Shown piece by piece: positions 20,695-31,382 of a DNA stretch of 64,000 nt. The notes below the pieces were generated by a model, which searched no databases, was not told where the DNA came from, and saw only the letters and a program-made list of their open reading frames with translations. The translations under genes and the position numbers were made by a program. This stretch comes from Aphanomyces cochlioides (Eukaryota; Oomycota; Saprolegniomycetes; Saprolegniales; Verrucalvaceae): the NCBI GenBank assembly GCA_019828595.1, contig JAHQRK010000020.1, positions 124,001 through 188,000 of the forward strand, written 5' to 3'. The first letter of the stretch is position 1; every line of letters begins with the position of its first letter.

Positions 20695-23600
20695 TTAAAG
20701 TGCGTAAAGGATTTGAGTGAAGCACTCGAAGAGTGCAGTCGAGGTGAAGACGCCTTGCTTGCCTTGATCGACCTTAGCAGCGATGAATGCAAGCTCCGAC
20801 GGTGTCAAGTCCAAAGCAAGACGGAGGCAAATGTGCTTTAAGTCGGCGATGCGGCAAACTGCGTCAAAGGACCCAGTGGCTGCTGCTGCCGTCATATCCC
20901 GCGAAAGACCTTTGAACGCGTGGCGGACGATGATTGCTCCCGTTGTGTTCCACTGCATGACACTGACATCCTTGAGGGTGCTGTACTGAAGCAGCTTTGC
21001 ACGTATGGAGACATCGCACGCCGCAGGGCTCAAGACATCGCATTGCGCACTATTGCCAATGATATCAGCTATTCAAGGAGAGAACCAACCGGAGGATGCT
21101 TGCATCTTCATCGGGCTCTGGTTCCATTCGCTGGGCCATTGTCAAGATTCGAATGAGCTCCACAAAGCCTACAAGGAAGTTTTCGATCTACGGTTCTAGT
21201 CGAGGTGGTATTTACTCAAGCGGTCAAGGTTGGGTGGCACGATCTCCCGCAGGAATGTTTTGGCTTCATCGGGCGACCGCAATGGAAGATTCATGCGTGC
21301 AGATCCCAAGACGTCGGCAATTTCATCAAGCGTGAGGAGAAAGAGACCATTACTGGATTCACGGTAAGGCATCAGGTCAAAGCAAATCTTGAGATCTGTG
21401 CGGCGCTCTAATATGTTTTGGATGAGAAGAACGCGCCGTGCATGCCGCTGCCGCAAGACACGTTCGAGCTTTTCTGTTTCACTGAGTGGGTAGTGAAGCG
21501 TTGCGTTGGATTGCAATGCCGACGTCAAATCCCGTTCGTGTTCCTGCACCGCTGGCTCGTCGTAGCCATAGCCAAGCTGCAGACTTGACCGCTGAGCGGG
21601 ATATTCATGCTGTGGCTTGGGTTTAGCTACACATTTCCATCAAGAACTGATGGGGGGAAGGGAATTCCATACCTGGTTCTTCAGCCACGACAGCCGTTTG
21701 ATCAAGAAGAACCGACGTGTTGGACAAATGCGGCAGGTCTCGTGACGATTCATGACTGTGGAGGAGCTTCTCCAGCGTCTCACTGATAGTATGATACGCC
21801 ACGACACCGTCCTTTCGAGCGGAGAGCATTGAAATTGCATTCGCCGCGTCAGTGTGCGAGACAATAAGCCCCACTTCTTGCATGACCCAGATAAAGTCTG
21901 CTTTTGACACGCATCCCGTCGCAGCACTGTCAAGCGATCGGCAAGCACGGACAACCTCTGGAATCTACAGCATCGATTGCATTATCCTGTCGTCAAGACT
22001 CCTTAGTACCTTGGCATGCAACGCCTCGAAAAACTTTTTCTCGTCCACTCGCCACGGCCGATCTTTGTCTTGCTCAGCATCTCGTGGCTCTGCTTTAGCG
22101 ACTGGAACTTGACCATGGCTATGCATGTAGCGATAGAAATCCGACACGGCAACGTAGCCTCGCCCTGCTGGATCCAACTTCCAAAAGAGTGTTTCGACTT
22201 CGGCGTGTCGTGCGATCAAGCTTAACTGAGCCACTGCCTGGCGGAATTGACCCCGAGTGAGCTTTCCAAAGCGATCGCCGGGGAACAAGCCTCTCAGACT
22301 AGCACAATGCGTGTATCCCATGGCCTTGAACTGCTCAATCTTGGACAAAATCCGCTGCTCGAGCGTGATGGCTGGAAGCGCTGCGCCGTCGTCTTGTGGC
22401 TTGGTGTTTTGCATGTACAAGTCGGCAAATGTTGGCTTCTTCACGTGGGAAATCTTGACGCGACTCATTTGCGCTTCTGCATTTCTGCAACGATGGTCAA
22501 GTTCATGCGATTGAGCTGTTTAAGCTAACCTTTGCTCGGTAGATTTACCCGCGGGGGCGACCAAAGCAGGCGTCGTGACATCGTGGGCAACAGCAGCGTC
22601 CACTTTCTTCTTTCCCCGACGTGGCGGCGACGGAGGGCCCGCGCATCCCACGAGGCTTGTGCTCTTGGCTAGAAATGCTGCCTTGTCGTTGAAAGCCGCT
22701 AAAAAGTCGGCCAGATTGATATTCCCATCGACGTCCCTAGATACGACGTCAAGTGATGGCAATATCGAGGAGGACACGCACTGGAATTCTTGCATGCGCA
22801 GTCGAAGGCCTGTGAAGTCGGCGTTCGAGAGCGTGATGCCGCAGTGGCCCAAGAGATCTCGGAAATGGTCGGGTGGCATCGACGCCTTGCCTTGCTTTTG
22901 ATAATGCGTCAAGTATTTCCGCAAGAGGTCGCCATGCGCGAGAAGTTTCTCCCACAACTATCCAAACCCTTTGAGCTCCATGCGTTTGGCGGCGGCAGTC
23001 TTACCTTTTGGTTTTGAAAGAGCGTGGTCAACTTGACGCCGAGCATCGTGAGGAAACTCGCGTAGTGCACGCCTTGATCTGTCATGATCTTGTCTGGCAA
23101 TTGCGCATACAGGCGGTCGTACTCGGAGCCATTCAAGTACACGCCAAAGTGATTCATCGCGAGCTCAAACTCTTCCTTGGTCAAATAGCCCGTGCAACCG
23201 ACGTCCATCTACCACGGCGCTCAATGCCGCCGTCTTCCATGGACTTGTGGTGTACCTTGAGGAAGATTTCGTTGAGTTTGTCGTAATGTTTTGTCGCGAG
23301 CTCGAGTCCTCGGCGGATATTAGCATTGTTGTCGACCGTCGGTTGAGCTGCTGCCGGGTCGCTTGGCGTCAAGGGAACGTACTCTTGATCCCGCATGCGC
23401 TGCGCCACGAGACACCAGTGGCTCATGATCTGGCAGAATTGGTCAATGTCTACATGATAACTTGAGCCAAGAAGAATGTTCCATGCCGTGAACGTACCGA
23501 GTTTCTTCCCTGACGACGGGCAAAAGGCAGTAAAGAGTTCTTTCGACTGTGCATGTGTGATCTCATGACCAAACAGACGCTTGAGCGCTGGATGGAACTC

Positions 23601-23885
23601 TTTAAAGTCGAGTTTGTTGGCGCCATTGAGACTAAACCGGCGGAGCGTGTCTTCAGGCTTGCGGTCAAGCTTGGCGTAGAGCGCAATTTGATGCGCAAAG
23701 CGGTCGACGAGATCGGTGTTGCTCACCAGCGCTCGGATCAAGTTGACATCTACAAGGACAAGTTGCCGTCGGGGAGTGTGGATGACGAAGAATCTACCGG
23801 TCGGATTCATCGCATCGATTTTGGACGGCGTTGCGATCTGCGTGTTTCCAAAGAGAGTCTCCAAGTCGAACACCGGTGGGTCCAT
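20695..23885 (-). CDS. EF-hand-repeat protein (EFCAB6-like layout), 910 aa
   Basis: Eleven exons: 23885-23798, 23749-23498, 23449-23256, 23208-23005, 22957-22782, 22736-22530, 22484-22010, 21964-21673, 21626-21216, 21168-21090, 21049-20695; introns 40-48 nt; total 2733 nt. Three introns (48, 48 and 45 nt) are stop-free multiples of three, so their removal is inferred from EF-hand fit. Examples are GKKL|DIDQFCQIM and FQ|DVDGNINLADF, which read as EF-hand loops only when spliced. Further degenerate loops: MDVGCTGYLTKEEFEL, DPAGRGYVAVSDFYRY, TGCVSKADFIWVM. Most lack the full DxDxDG set, so calcium binding may be limited to a few hands. The serial arrangement of paired degenerate hands resembles EFCAB6 and calcyphosin-like proteins, often flagellar. 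Divergent from the ABCC gene. Confidence 0.75.
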
Positions 23886-24234
23886 CGTCGACGACACCAA
23901 AAAAGTGTTGAAAGATTGTTCTAATCTTCGTATCCAACCCTCGAAGCGACACTTGAAAGCTCACAATAATGATCGCATCCTTTCAATCAACCTAGAGCTA
24001 TCTTTGGCCAAGGTCCGCTATCTAGCTCCCTTTGGATGCACTTCGATGGACTGCCGCCGTCGGATTCTGCTTCAATCGCATCACACAATCGACGTCCTAC
24101 GACAACATTGACGATCCCAACGTTGTGGCTCTTCTGAATCCTCACTGCATGAGCAGACCACTCTGTCGTGAGCTTGGACAGTTGCTTCGTTAGCTGCCGT
24201 CATGGAATGTTGAGTAAATATGCCACGTGAGTTG

Positions 24235-24286
24235 GGTTCACCAACTGCTTGGTCATGTGTCAACGTGTCCAACCCGTTGGTGAACC
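24235..24286. repeat. 11-bp inverted repeat with 30-nt loop
   Basis: GGTTCACCAAC at 24235-24245 is exactly complementary to GTTGGTGAACC at 24276-24286. It is one of two hairpins in the 842-bp gap (23886-24727) between the EF-hand gene and the ABCC gene; no gene is seen in that gap. Confidence 0.6.
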
Positions 24287-24377
24287 GACAACGGCGTTGG
24301 TTACGGACACGCCACATCCTCAGCAGCATGGGAAAGGTTGGCTTGTCTGTCCAAGCTTCCCATCTACGTGCAGATCT

Positions 24378-24406
24378 CCACGGTGTTGCTGCCAGCAACA
24401 CCGTGG
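24378..24406. repeat. 13-bp perfect hairpin, 3-nt loop
   Basis: CCACGGTGTTGCT (24378-24390) is perfectly complementary to AGCAACACCGTGG (24394-24406), with loop GCC. It lies 320 bp before the ABCC start codon. Transcribed, it would form a very stable stem; a cruciform or 5' leader structure is possible. Confidence 0.65.
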
Positions 24407-24727
24407 TCAAGGGAACTTCCTTGGAAGACAACGTCGCGTGATAAACGATGGCTGGTTGTGTCTTGTCACAGGTGGAGCCGGTCGGACCAGCTTCGGAACC
24501 TTCCGCACTGTCCGTCGCCGCCGCGCGGAACGCCTTGACGATGGACGAGAAAGAGCACTCGGCTCTGCTTCTTCTCTTCGCTCTGCTTCGGAATGACTGT
24601 GGCGATGTCGAGCTTCACTCACGACCGACGGACACGGCCACCACGAACCTCGGAATGACGTGGAATAATCCCCCGATTACAAACTCATACAAGGAGAGGA
24701 TGTGATCACTCTTGGATTTCCTCTGGC

Positions 24728-27700
24728 ATGGCCAAGAACTACCAGTCCGTCTACGCCGAGGTCGCGCAGACCGACGCTGTGCGCGTCCACCCGCTGGACC
24801 AAGCCGGTCTCGTCTCCAAGCTCCTCTACAGCTGGGCGTCGCCACTCTTGTCGCTCGGCAACCAACGCCAGCTCAATCCTGAAGACATTTGGCCGCTCCA
24901 GCTTGAAAACCAATGCAAAGTCGTCAGCGCGGCGTTCGAACCGACCTTTCAACGCACGCGGTCGCTGATTCGGACCATCTTGACGACGTATGGATGGCGG
25001 TTTGTCATCATTGGCGTCCTCCAAGTGATTTCCGTCGCGTGTACACTGTACGGCCCTGTCGTCCTCAAACAAATCCTCAGCGCGCTTGAAGGAGACACGC
25101 CGTTCAGGCTGAAAGGAGTCCTCCAGCTCATCGGCACGCTCTTCCTCGCCAACGTCGCGCAGGCGTTCATTTCGGCCCACTCGACGTTCCAGAACCAACT
25201 CATCACGGTCAAACTCACGTCGGCGTTGCAACATTTGCTCTTCCACAAGTCGCTCGCGCTCGATGCGAAATGCCGCCGCGAAAAGACCGCCGGCGAGATC
25301 TCCAACATGTTTTCCGCCGACATTCAATGGATCCTCAACTTTTCCATCTTTGCCAACCAAGTGTGGCTCATCCCGATCCAAGTCGCGATCACGCTCTTCA
25401 TGCTCTACGACGTCATCGGCTGGGCGACGTTTGTCGGCGCCGGCGTCATTGTCCTCATGCTCACGATCAACAACTTTGTCGTTGTGGCACAGCGCCGCAA
25501 TTTCATGGCGCTCCGTGGCTGCCAGGACAAGCGCATGAAGTCTGTCAATGAAGTGTTCAGCGCGATGCAAGTCATCAAGTTGAACGCGTGGGAAGAAAAG
25601 TTTGCCGACAAAATCGCCGCCGAGCGCCAAGTCGAACTCGACACGCTCTGGCGCATTTTCTCCCTCTCGAGCTGCGTCACGCTCTGCTTGTACGCCGCGC
25701 CAGTCCTCGTCGCGATCGCGTCATTCGCCACGTACACGCTCGTGATGGATCAAACGCTGACGGCGACGCGCATGTTCACGGCGCTGTCGCTCTTTAACTT
25801 GCTCAAAATCCCGCTCATCCAAATGCCCCAGATCATTGCCAACATGATGCAAGCTCTTGTCGCCTTGCGTCGCATCATGCAGTTCCTCGACTTAGAAGAG
25901 AAGGATATGACGACCGTGTGGACGCCGCGCACGGCGCCGGCCGACGCGTTGGAGCGCTACACGCGCGACAAGATTGACATTTCGATTGAAAACGCATCGT
26001 TCGGCTGGACGGCAGACAGCAAACCGCTCTTCCGCGACTTGAATTTGACCGTCAAGCGCGGCGAATTCGTCATCGTGCACGGCTCCGTCGGTGAAGGCAA
26101 GTCGTCTCTCTGCGCGGCAATCCTTGGCGAAATGGAGAAGCAGTCGGGGTCGATCTTTGTCGGTGGCCAAGTCGCGTACTTTTCCCAACAAGCGTGGATT
26201 CAAAACATGACGATCCGGGAAAACATCCTCTTTGGCAAGCCGTACGACCGCGTCAAGTACAACAAAGTAATCGAAGCGTGCGCATTGACCAAGGACTTGA
26301 CGCTCTTTGCCGCCGGCGACCGCACGGAAATCGGCCAAAAGGGCGTCAACTTGTCGGGGGGACAGAAAGCGCGCATCAGCTTGGCGCGGGCGTGCTACAG
26401 CGATGCCGACATCTTTATCTTGGACTCGCCGCTCTCTGCCGTCGACGCGATCGTCCAGAACGAAATCTTCACCAAGTGTTTCCTCGGTCTGCTGCGCCAC
26501 AAGACGATCGTCTTGGTCACGCACTGTCCTGAAATCATCGAGTCGGACTGCATCGACCGCCGCATTGAAATCACAGCTGGCAACCTCGTGGAAACGATCA
26601 TCGAGAGCAAAAAGCACGACTCGCCCGCCTTGGTCGACCCGCTCCGTGTCCGCGTCGGCTTTCGCGACGACGACGAGTCGCCACTCAACGACCATCCACC
26701 GACTTGGGATATGCTCTTGACGCCGTCCGTGGCGACGCCATTCCCAGCGCATTTCGACGCCATGCCGTTCACTCCGTACGATGAAGCGACGTCGCACGGT
26801 GGTCTCACGTTTGACGAAGTGGCTGACAACGGTCGTTTGGTCATGGAGGAAGAACGCAGTCGTGGCCGCGTGGATGGACGCGTCTTCAAGTCGTACTTGG
26901 AAGCGATCGGCGGTTGGCCGCGCTTTGCCTTTTGGGTCTTTGTCTTGGCGCTGTGGCAAGGCATGTCGGTTGCCAGCGACCTCTGGCTCAGTTCGTGGAG
27001 CACGACGGTCGACAAAGTCACACGCGACGAGTTTCACCACCAAGCGGGATATTACTTGGGCGTCTACGCAGCGCTGGCCATCGGAAGTGTGCTCATGACG
27101 ATGGTCCGCACGCTTTCCATCTACGCGTCGAGCGTCGCGGCGTCTCGACGGCTCTTTTCCAACATGACAGCGGCGCTTCTCCGTGCTCCCATGCGATTCT
27201 TCGATGCGAATCCAATCGGCCGCATCTTGAATCGCTACTCGAACGACGTCGGCACTGTGGACAGCCAAATTCCGTACCATGTGAGTGGGTCGTTGGCCGT
27301 CGTCTTCATGGCGCTCTTCTCGTTCGGGACGACGATCTGGGTCTTGCAATGGGTCGGTCTTCTCCTCTTGCCGCTCATCTACTTGTACTTTGTCATGGGC
27401 CAGTTCTACGTCGAACCCGCGCGGGAGATGGAGCGTGTCAACAAGACGACCAAGTCGCCACTGCTCAATTTGATCTCCGAGTCGATCGAAGGTGGGCTTG
27501 TCATTCGTGCCTTCGGTCCCAAGCAAGTCCGCCGCTTCCAGCGCATGCACTACCGCAACGTCGACCACAACAACGAAGCGTCGTTTGCGACGCAAGTCAT
27601 CTCGCAGTGGTTTGCCATGCGCATTCAACTGCTCAGCGCGACGCTCCTCTTGCTCATCTCGACGTCGCTCATCTACATGCGCCAGTACTTGAACCCAGGT

Positions 27701-28633
27701 TTGATCGGCCTCGTGCTCAACTACTCGTTCACTGTCTTGCCGTCCTTCCAGCGACTCGTCTCGACGTGGGGCCAAGTCGAAACTGCGATGGTCGGCCCCG
27801 AACGTCTCGCCGAGTACGCCAACATTGAACCCGAAGCGCCGCGAGTGATCTCTGGCGCCGTCGCCAAGTCGTGGCCGACGACGGGCGAGGTGGAATTCGA
27901 CAAGATGAGCTTCCGCTACAAGGAGAACGATCCACTCGTGCTCAAGGATGTGAATGTGCACATCCAGTCGGGGGAAAAGATTGGCATTGTCGGCCGCACG
28001 GGCGCCGGCAAGTCGAGTCTCACGATGGCTCTTTTCCGCATCAATGAACTCGCGGCGGGCTCCATCAAGATCGACGGTGTGGACATTTCCAAGATTGGCG
28101 TCAAGACACTTCGCAGTGCGATTGCGATCATCCCGCAGTCGCCTGTTCTCTTCAAAGGCACACTGCGCAACTACTTGGACCCGTTTGGCGAGTTCACCGA
28201 CGACGAGTTGTGGTCGTGCCTTCGCAAAGTCGTCTTGGCCGATCGTATTGCAAGTGTCGAAGGCAATTTGGACAGTCCCGTGGAAGAAAACGGCGAAAAC
28301 TTTAGCGTCGGCGAGCGGCAGATGCTCTGCATGGCCCGAGCTCTTCTAAGACAAGCTCGCATTGTCGTGATGGACGAAGCGACAGCCGCCATCGACCACG
28401 AGACGGACCAAAACCTCCAGCGCGTCATTCGCACCGAATTTGCGTCGTCGACAGTGCTGACCATTGCCCATCGCCTCGACACGGTCTTGGACTGCGACCG
28501 CATTCTCGTCTTTGACCAAGGCCGACTCGTCCAGTGCGATAGTCCCAAGTCGCTCATCGAACAAGGCACGGGCATCTTCTTTGAACTCTGCTCGGAAGGC
28601 GGGTACCTTGACAAATTGGTTGTTCCTCAGTAA
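24728..28633 (+). CDS. ABC transporter, ABCC/MRP subfamily (full-length, intronless)
   Basis: 1301 residues in one exon. Layout TMD1-NBD1-TMD2-NBD2 without TMD0. NBD1: Walker A GSVGEGKSS at about 452, signature LSGGQ at about 541, Walker B IFILDSPLSAVD. NBD2: Walker A GRTGAGKSS at about 1088, signature FSVGERQ at about 1192, Walker B VVMDEATAAID. NBD1 has Asp where NBD2 has the catalytic Glu, the usual ABCC asymmetry, so ATP is probably hydrolysed mainly at the NBD2 site. ABCC proteins export organic anions and glutathione, glucuronide or phosphate conjugates. The N-terminal phrase LDQAGLVSKLLYSWASPLL is the ABCC lasso/elbow before TM1. GC content is high and the opposite strand stays open for long stretches, a codon-bias effect. 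The next gene starts 166 bp downstream in the same direction. Confidence 0.93.
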   Translation: MAKNYQSVYAEVAQTDAVRVHPLDQAGLVSKLLYSWASPLLSLGNQRQLNPEDIWPLQLENQCKVVSAAFEPTFQRTRSLIRTILTTYGWRFVIIGVLQVISVACTLYGPVVLKQILSALEGDTPFRLKGVLQLIGTLFLANVAQAFISAHSTFQNQLITVKLTSALQHLLFHKSLALDAKCRREKTAGEISNMFSADIQWILNFSIFANQVWLIPIQVAITLFMLYDVIGWATFVGAGVIVLMLTINNFVVVAQRRNFMALRGCQDKRMKSVNEVFSAMQVIKLNAWEEKFADKIAAERQVELDTLWRIFSLSSCVTLCLYAAPVLVAIASFATYTLVMDQTLTATRMFTALSLFNLLKIPLIQMPQIIANMMQALVALRRIMQFLDLEEKDMTTVWTPRTAPADALERYTRDKIDISIENASFGWTADSKPLFRDLNLTVKRGEFVIVHGSVGEGKSSLCAAILGEMEKQSGSIFVGGQVAYFSQQAWIQNMTIRENILFGKPYDRVKYNKVIEACALTKDLTLFAAGDRTEIGQKGVNLSGGQKARISLARACYSDADIFILDSPLSAVDAIVQNEIFTKCFLGLLRHKTIVLVTHCPEIIESDCIDRRIEITAGNLVETIIESKKHDSPALVDPLRVRVGFRDDDESPLNDHPPTWDMLLTPSVATPFPAHFDAMPFTPYDEATSHGGLTFDEVADNGRLVMEEERSRGRVDGRVFKSYLEAIGGWPRFAFWVFVLALWQGMSVASDLWLSSWSTTVDKVTRDEFHHQAGYYLGVYAALAIGSVLMTMVRTLSIYASSVAASRRLFSNMTAALLRAPMRFFDANPIGRILNRYSNDVGTVDSQIPYHVSGSLAVVFMALFSFGTTIWVLQWVGLLLLPLIYLYFVMGQFYVEPAREMERVNKTTKSPLLNLISESIEGGLVIRAFGPKQVRRFQRMHYRNVDHNNEASFATQVISQWFAMRIQLLSATLLLLISTSLIYMRQYLNPGLIGLVLNYSFTVLPSFQRLVSTWGQVETAMVGPERLAEYANIEPEAPRVISGAVAKSWPTTGEVEFDKMSFRYKENDPLVLKDVNVHIQSGEKIGIVGRTGAGKSSLTMALFRINELAAGSIKIDGVDISKIGVKTLRSAIAIIPQSPVLFKGTLRNYLDPFGEFTDDELWSCLRKVVLADRIASVEGNLDSPVEENGENFSVGERQMLCMARALLRQARIVVMDEATAAIDHETDQNLQRVIRTEFASSTVLTIAHRLDTVLDCDRILVFDQGRLVQCDSPKSLIEQGTGIFFELCSEGGYLDKLVVPQ

Positions 28634-28799
28634 AGCCATTCAACAAGTTTGTATTCATCGTCAAAACCCTCGTCGGTGACGAAAATTGGTGACGAGAGCT
28701 GCTGAAAAAGTACCCAGCACGGGCTTTAAAAATAGCACCCAACGTCGTCTTGGATGTTTCGCCGCTGGAGCCATTACTCGATTGAGAGAAGACGTCGTC

Positions 28800-31028
28800 A
28801 TGCCCCATGCTTCTCCATCGGCCGCGGCGATTCTCTCGTCCGACCCGACGACTAAACCAGCATTAGCGACCATGACGAGCGTCGTGCCGTTTGACGACTC
28901 CAAGGAGAGCAAGTCGCGGACTGTCATCAAGCGCGGCGTCGCCTTGAGCATTTGTATCTGGGTCGTCTGCATGTCGATCGAAGTCGTGGCGTATTTGATC
29001 GTGCCCATTTGGGTCTCCAACGACGTCTCGACGCTCTTGGCCAGCTTGCTTGCGCGTGGATACAGCCTCATGACCAACTTCGACACGGGGCCGTCCATGT
29101 CTGCGTGGGATGTTTCGCTCTACACGGGCTACAACGTCACTGCGACCGAGAACGAAGCGCGTTTGCGCCGCCTCATCGATCAAATCGACGCGTGGCCACT
29201 CGGGAGCTCGACACCACTCGACGTTCCCGTCGGCAAGATCCCCTTCACGATGACCCTTGGCCCCAAGAGGAATTTCTTGCAGAGCGTGTCCAAGACCAAC
29301 CAGACTGTCGACGCCGAGTCCGGGCGATACACGCTCATGGTCGGCAAGACCTTCTCGCTGAGCAATCCTGTCTTTAGTCCGCTCGTGTCGCTCGTCTTGT
29401 ACGTCAAGATGGCCAACAAAGTCCACGGGTATGAAACCCTCCGTGTCTTTCGGACGATCAGCTCCAACTCGACGCATCAGTCGCTCGTGGACGTGACGCT
29501 GACGTACCCGACGCTTCTTGGCGTTGCCAACCGCTTGATCTGTGTCACCAACTATGACGCTGCGACGGTCAAGTGCGGCAGCATCGTGCTCCCAAACACG
29601 ACAACGCTAGTAGTCGACGAGCAAAAGAAGAATGGCGGACCGGCGACACCGCCGTCGTGTACGCATCCCCAGATCAAAAACATGGTCTACTCCATCACGG
29701 ATCCCGACGTGATCAACTTCTACTGCGCGTCCGACCCGACGACGATCGCAGGACTCGTCGCGTTTGAGAACTGGATGGTCTTGACAGGCATTCCCAACGT
29801 CGACAACCAACGCATGCTCAGCTCAGTACATCATGCGCCGACGGGGTTTCGCCTCCCCCTTCAAACCGCGGGATTCCTCGACGCAGCGCCGAATGCGACG
29901 GCGGTCATGACGCCAACCATGCAAATTGCAAACCAACTGTGGACCGACCAAGCGTCTCGCGTCGACTACATCATCCAAACGCAGATTGCAATCCTGCTCG
30001 TCACGCGTTTGGCCTCGGCGGGGTTCTACTTGGCGTTGCTCGTCAAGTTTAGCTGGAAGAGCGGTCGCAATCTCTTTCTCGTGCTCGTCGACTACTTTTC
30101 GCTCGAAGTGACCAACAACAGCTCGTTTGAAATCACGGTCGCCCTCACATTGATCACGACGTTTTGGACGTACCGAGGCATGATCCTCGCCATGATTGTC
30201 CGCCAATGCCTCGCGCCGCTGCCTTGGAATCTCTCGTCGATGCATTCGTTCACGGACGACTTGGTTTTCATTCCAGGGCCAATCTGCTTCGTCTTTGTCG
30301 TTGGCATGAGTGTCATCAAGCACGTCTTGAACGCCTGCCGCATGTGTGTACGCTTGTCCTACGTGGCAATCTACCTCGCGATCGTTCTCCTCGTCGCGGG
30401 AGCTCTATCCCATCAAGGTCCTGCATTTACATCCGTCCGGTCGGTTGTTCCTTACACGTATCGCCCGACATTGGTCGCCCCCATGGTCATGTTTTACTAC
30501 CGCACGTCGCCCCATTTAGACTCGTATTTCTACATGGTCTATGCTGCCATCGGCGCGACGGTTGCCGCCGCCATTGCGTCGAAAATATGGCTTTACTTTC
30601 GAAAAGTCCGCGTCGTGCGGCAAATCCAAAGCGGTTCGTTCTACAATAGCATCCTCGCCACCTACTCGACGTTTGACGTGGCCGTCGGCTTGGCCATTCG
30701 ATTCCCGGGCGGATTCATGGACACCTCCCGCTTGTACGCCCATGGCGAGGGCGCCAAGCGATTCAAGTCGACAGTCTACAGCGTCGCGATGGCTGGGTAT
30801 GTTGAAATCGACGGCTGTCTCATGCCCACGACGTCGGTCCAGCGATGTTTTGCCGCCTATCTCTTGGGCTCGAGTGTCGACACGTCAGGCCCGATTCACT
30901 ACTTTAAGCTGAGCGAAGACGGCAAGACGGTCGAGAACCGCATCTACAGGACATTCCCGACGCTCTTCATCCGTGGAAAACCCATGGGAAAACTCTTTCG
31001 AAGCTTGTCGCTGCATGAATTTGAGTAG
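28800..31028 (+). CDS. Six-TM membrane protein, copy A of a local gene family (intact, 742 aa)
   Basis: ATG 28800 is the first in-frame ATG. A cytosolic N-terminus of ~45 residues is followed by TM1 (VALSICIWVVCMSIEVVAYL). A large non-cytosolic domain of about 340 residues comes next, with several N-glycosylation sequons and conserved blocks GPSMSAWDVSLYTGYN and VNFYC-like. Five more hydrophobic segments then cluster between about 425 and 640, and a cytosolic tail carries the blocks FDVAVGLAIRFPGGFMD, STVYSVAMAGYVEIDG and GPIHYFKLSEDG. I do not recognise a named family. Three further copies, all broken, lie at 31383, 53090 and on the minus strand at 62156. The extracytosolic domain with paired cysteines and the multi-copy nature suggest a surface receptor, channel or transporter under diversification; function unknown. 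Confidence 0.8.
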   Translation: MPHASPSAAAILSSDPTTKPALATMTSVVPFDDSKESKSRTVIKRGVALSICIWVVCMSIEVVAYLIVPIWVSNDVSTLLASLLARGYSLMTNFDTGPSMSAWDVSLYTGYNVTATENEARLRRLIDQIDAWPLGSSTPLDVPVGKIPFTMTLGPKRNFLQSVSKTNQTVDAESGRYTLMVGKTFSLSNPVFSPLVSLVLYVKMANKVHGYETLRVFRTISSNSTHQSLVDVTLTYPTLLGVANRLICVTNYDAATVKCGSIVLPNTTTLVVDEQKKNGGPATPPSCTHPQIKNMVYSITDPDVINFYCASDPTTIAGLVAFENWMVLTGIPNVDNQRMLSSVHHAPTGFRLPLQTAGFLDAAPNATAVMTPTMQIANQLWTDQASRVDYIIQTQIAILLVTRLASAGFYLALLVKFSWKSGRNLFLVLVDYFSLEVTNNSSFEITVALTLITTFWTYRGMILAMIVRQCLAPLPWNLSSMHSFTDDLVFIPGPICFVFVVGMSVIKHVLNACRMCVRLSYVAIYLAIVLLVAGALSHQGPAFTSVRSVVPYTYRPTLVAPMVMFYYRTSPHLDSYFYMVYAAIGATVAAAIASKIWLYFRKVRVVRQIQSGSFYNSILATYSTFDVAVGLAIRFPGGFMDTSRLYAHGEGAKRFKSTVYSVAMAGYVEIDGCLMPTTSVQRCFAAYLLGSSVDTSGPIHYFKLSEDGKTVENRIYRTFPTLFIRGKPMGKLFRSLSLHEFE

Positions 31029-31382
31029 CGACGTCCTCTTGGAGCAAAGCTTAAAGGAGAACAATATACGACTTGTTTGCGGCGCCCTCTCCGTCCTCGG
31101 TCGATTTTTGATTCCGTGCGACTTGTCTGTCATCAGATGCGCCTCATGGACCATTCTTTGCTGCTCCAGCAGAGGGATGTGGCGACTCGACGCGGAGTTG
31201 TCAACGAAATTCCCCCCTCTGACGTGTAGACACTACAGCTCATGACTAAATTTAGCGTCCTGTGAGACGCACACGAAGGATACGCCGGGTTCGGCCAAGA
31301 CAATTCACCACAGCAAGCCCGCGTCGTCGGACATCTCACGAGCGATATACACTGCCATGGGACGTCACCCACGACGAGACTG

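Noticed and set aside
24677..25630. A 317-codon minus-strand frame over the ABCC start
   Set aside because: Same codon-bias shadow; no motif, and it overlaps the conserved N-terminus of the transporter.
25892..27961. A 689-codon open frame on the minus strand opposite the ABCC gene
   Set aside because: It lies wholly antisense to two well-supported NBD/TMD domains. GC-rich third positions suppress stops on the opposite strand, and its composition (R, D, H-rich) is not protein-like.
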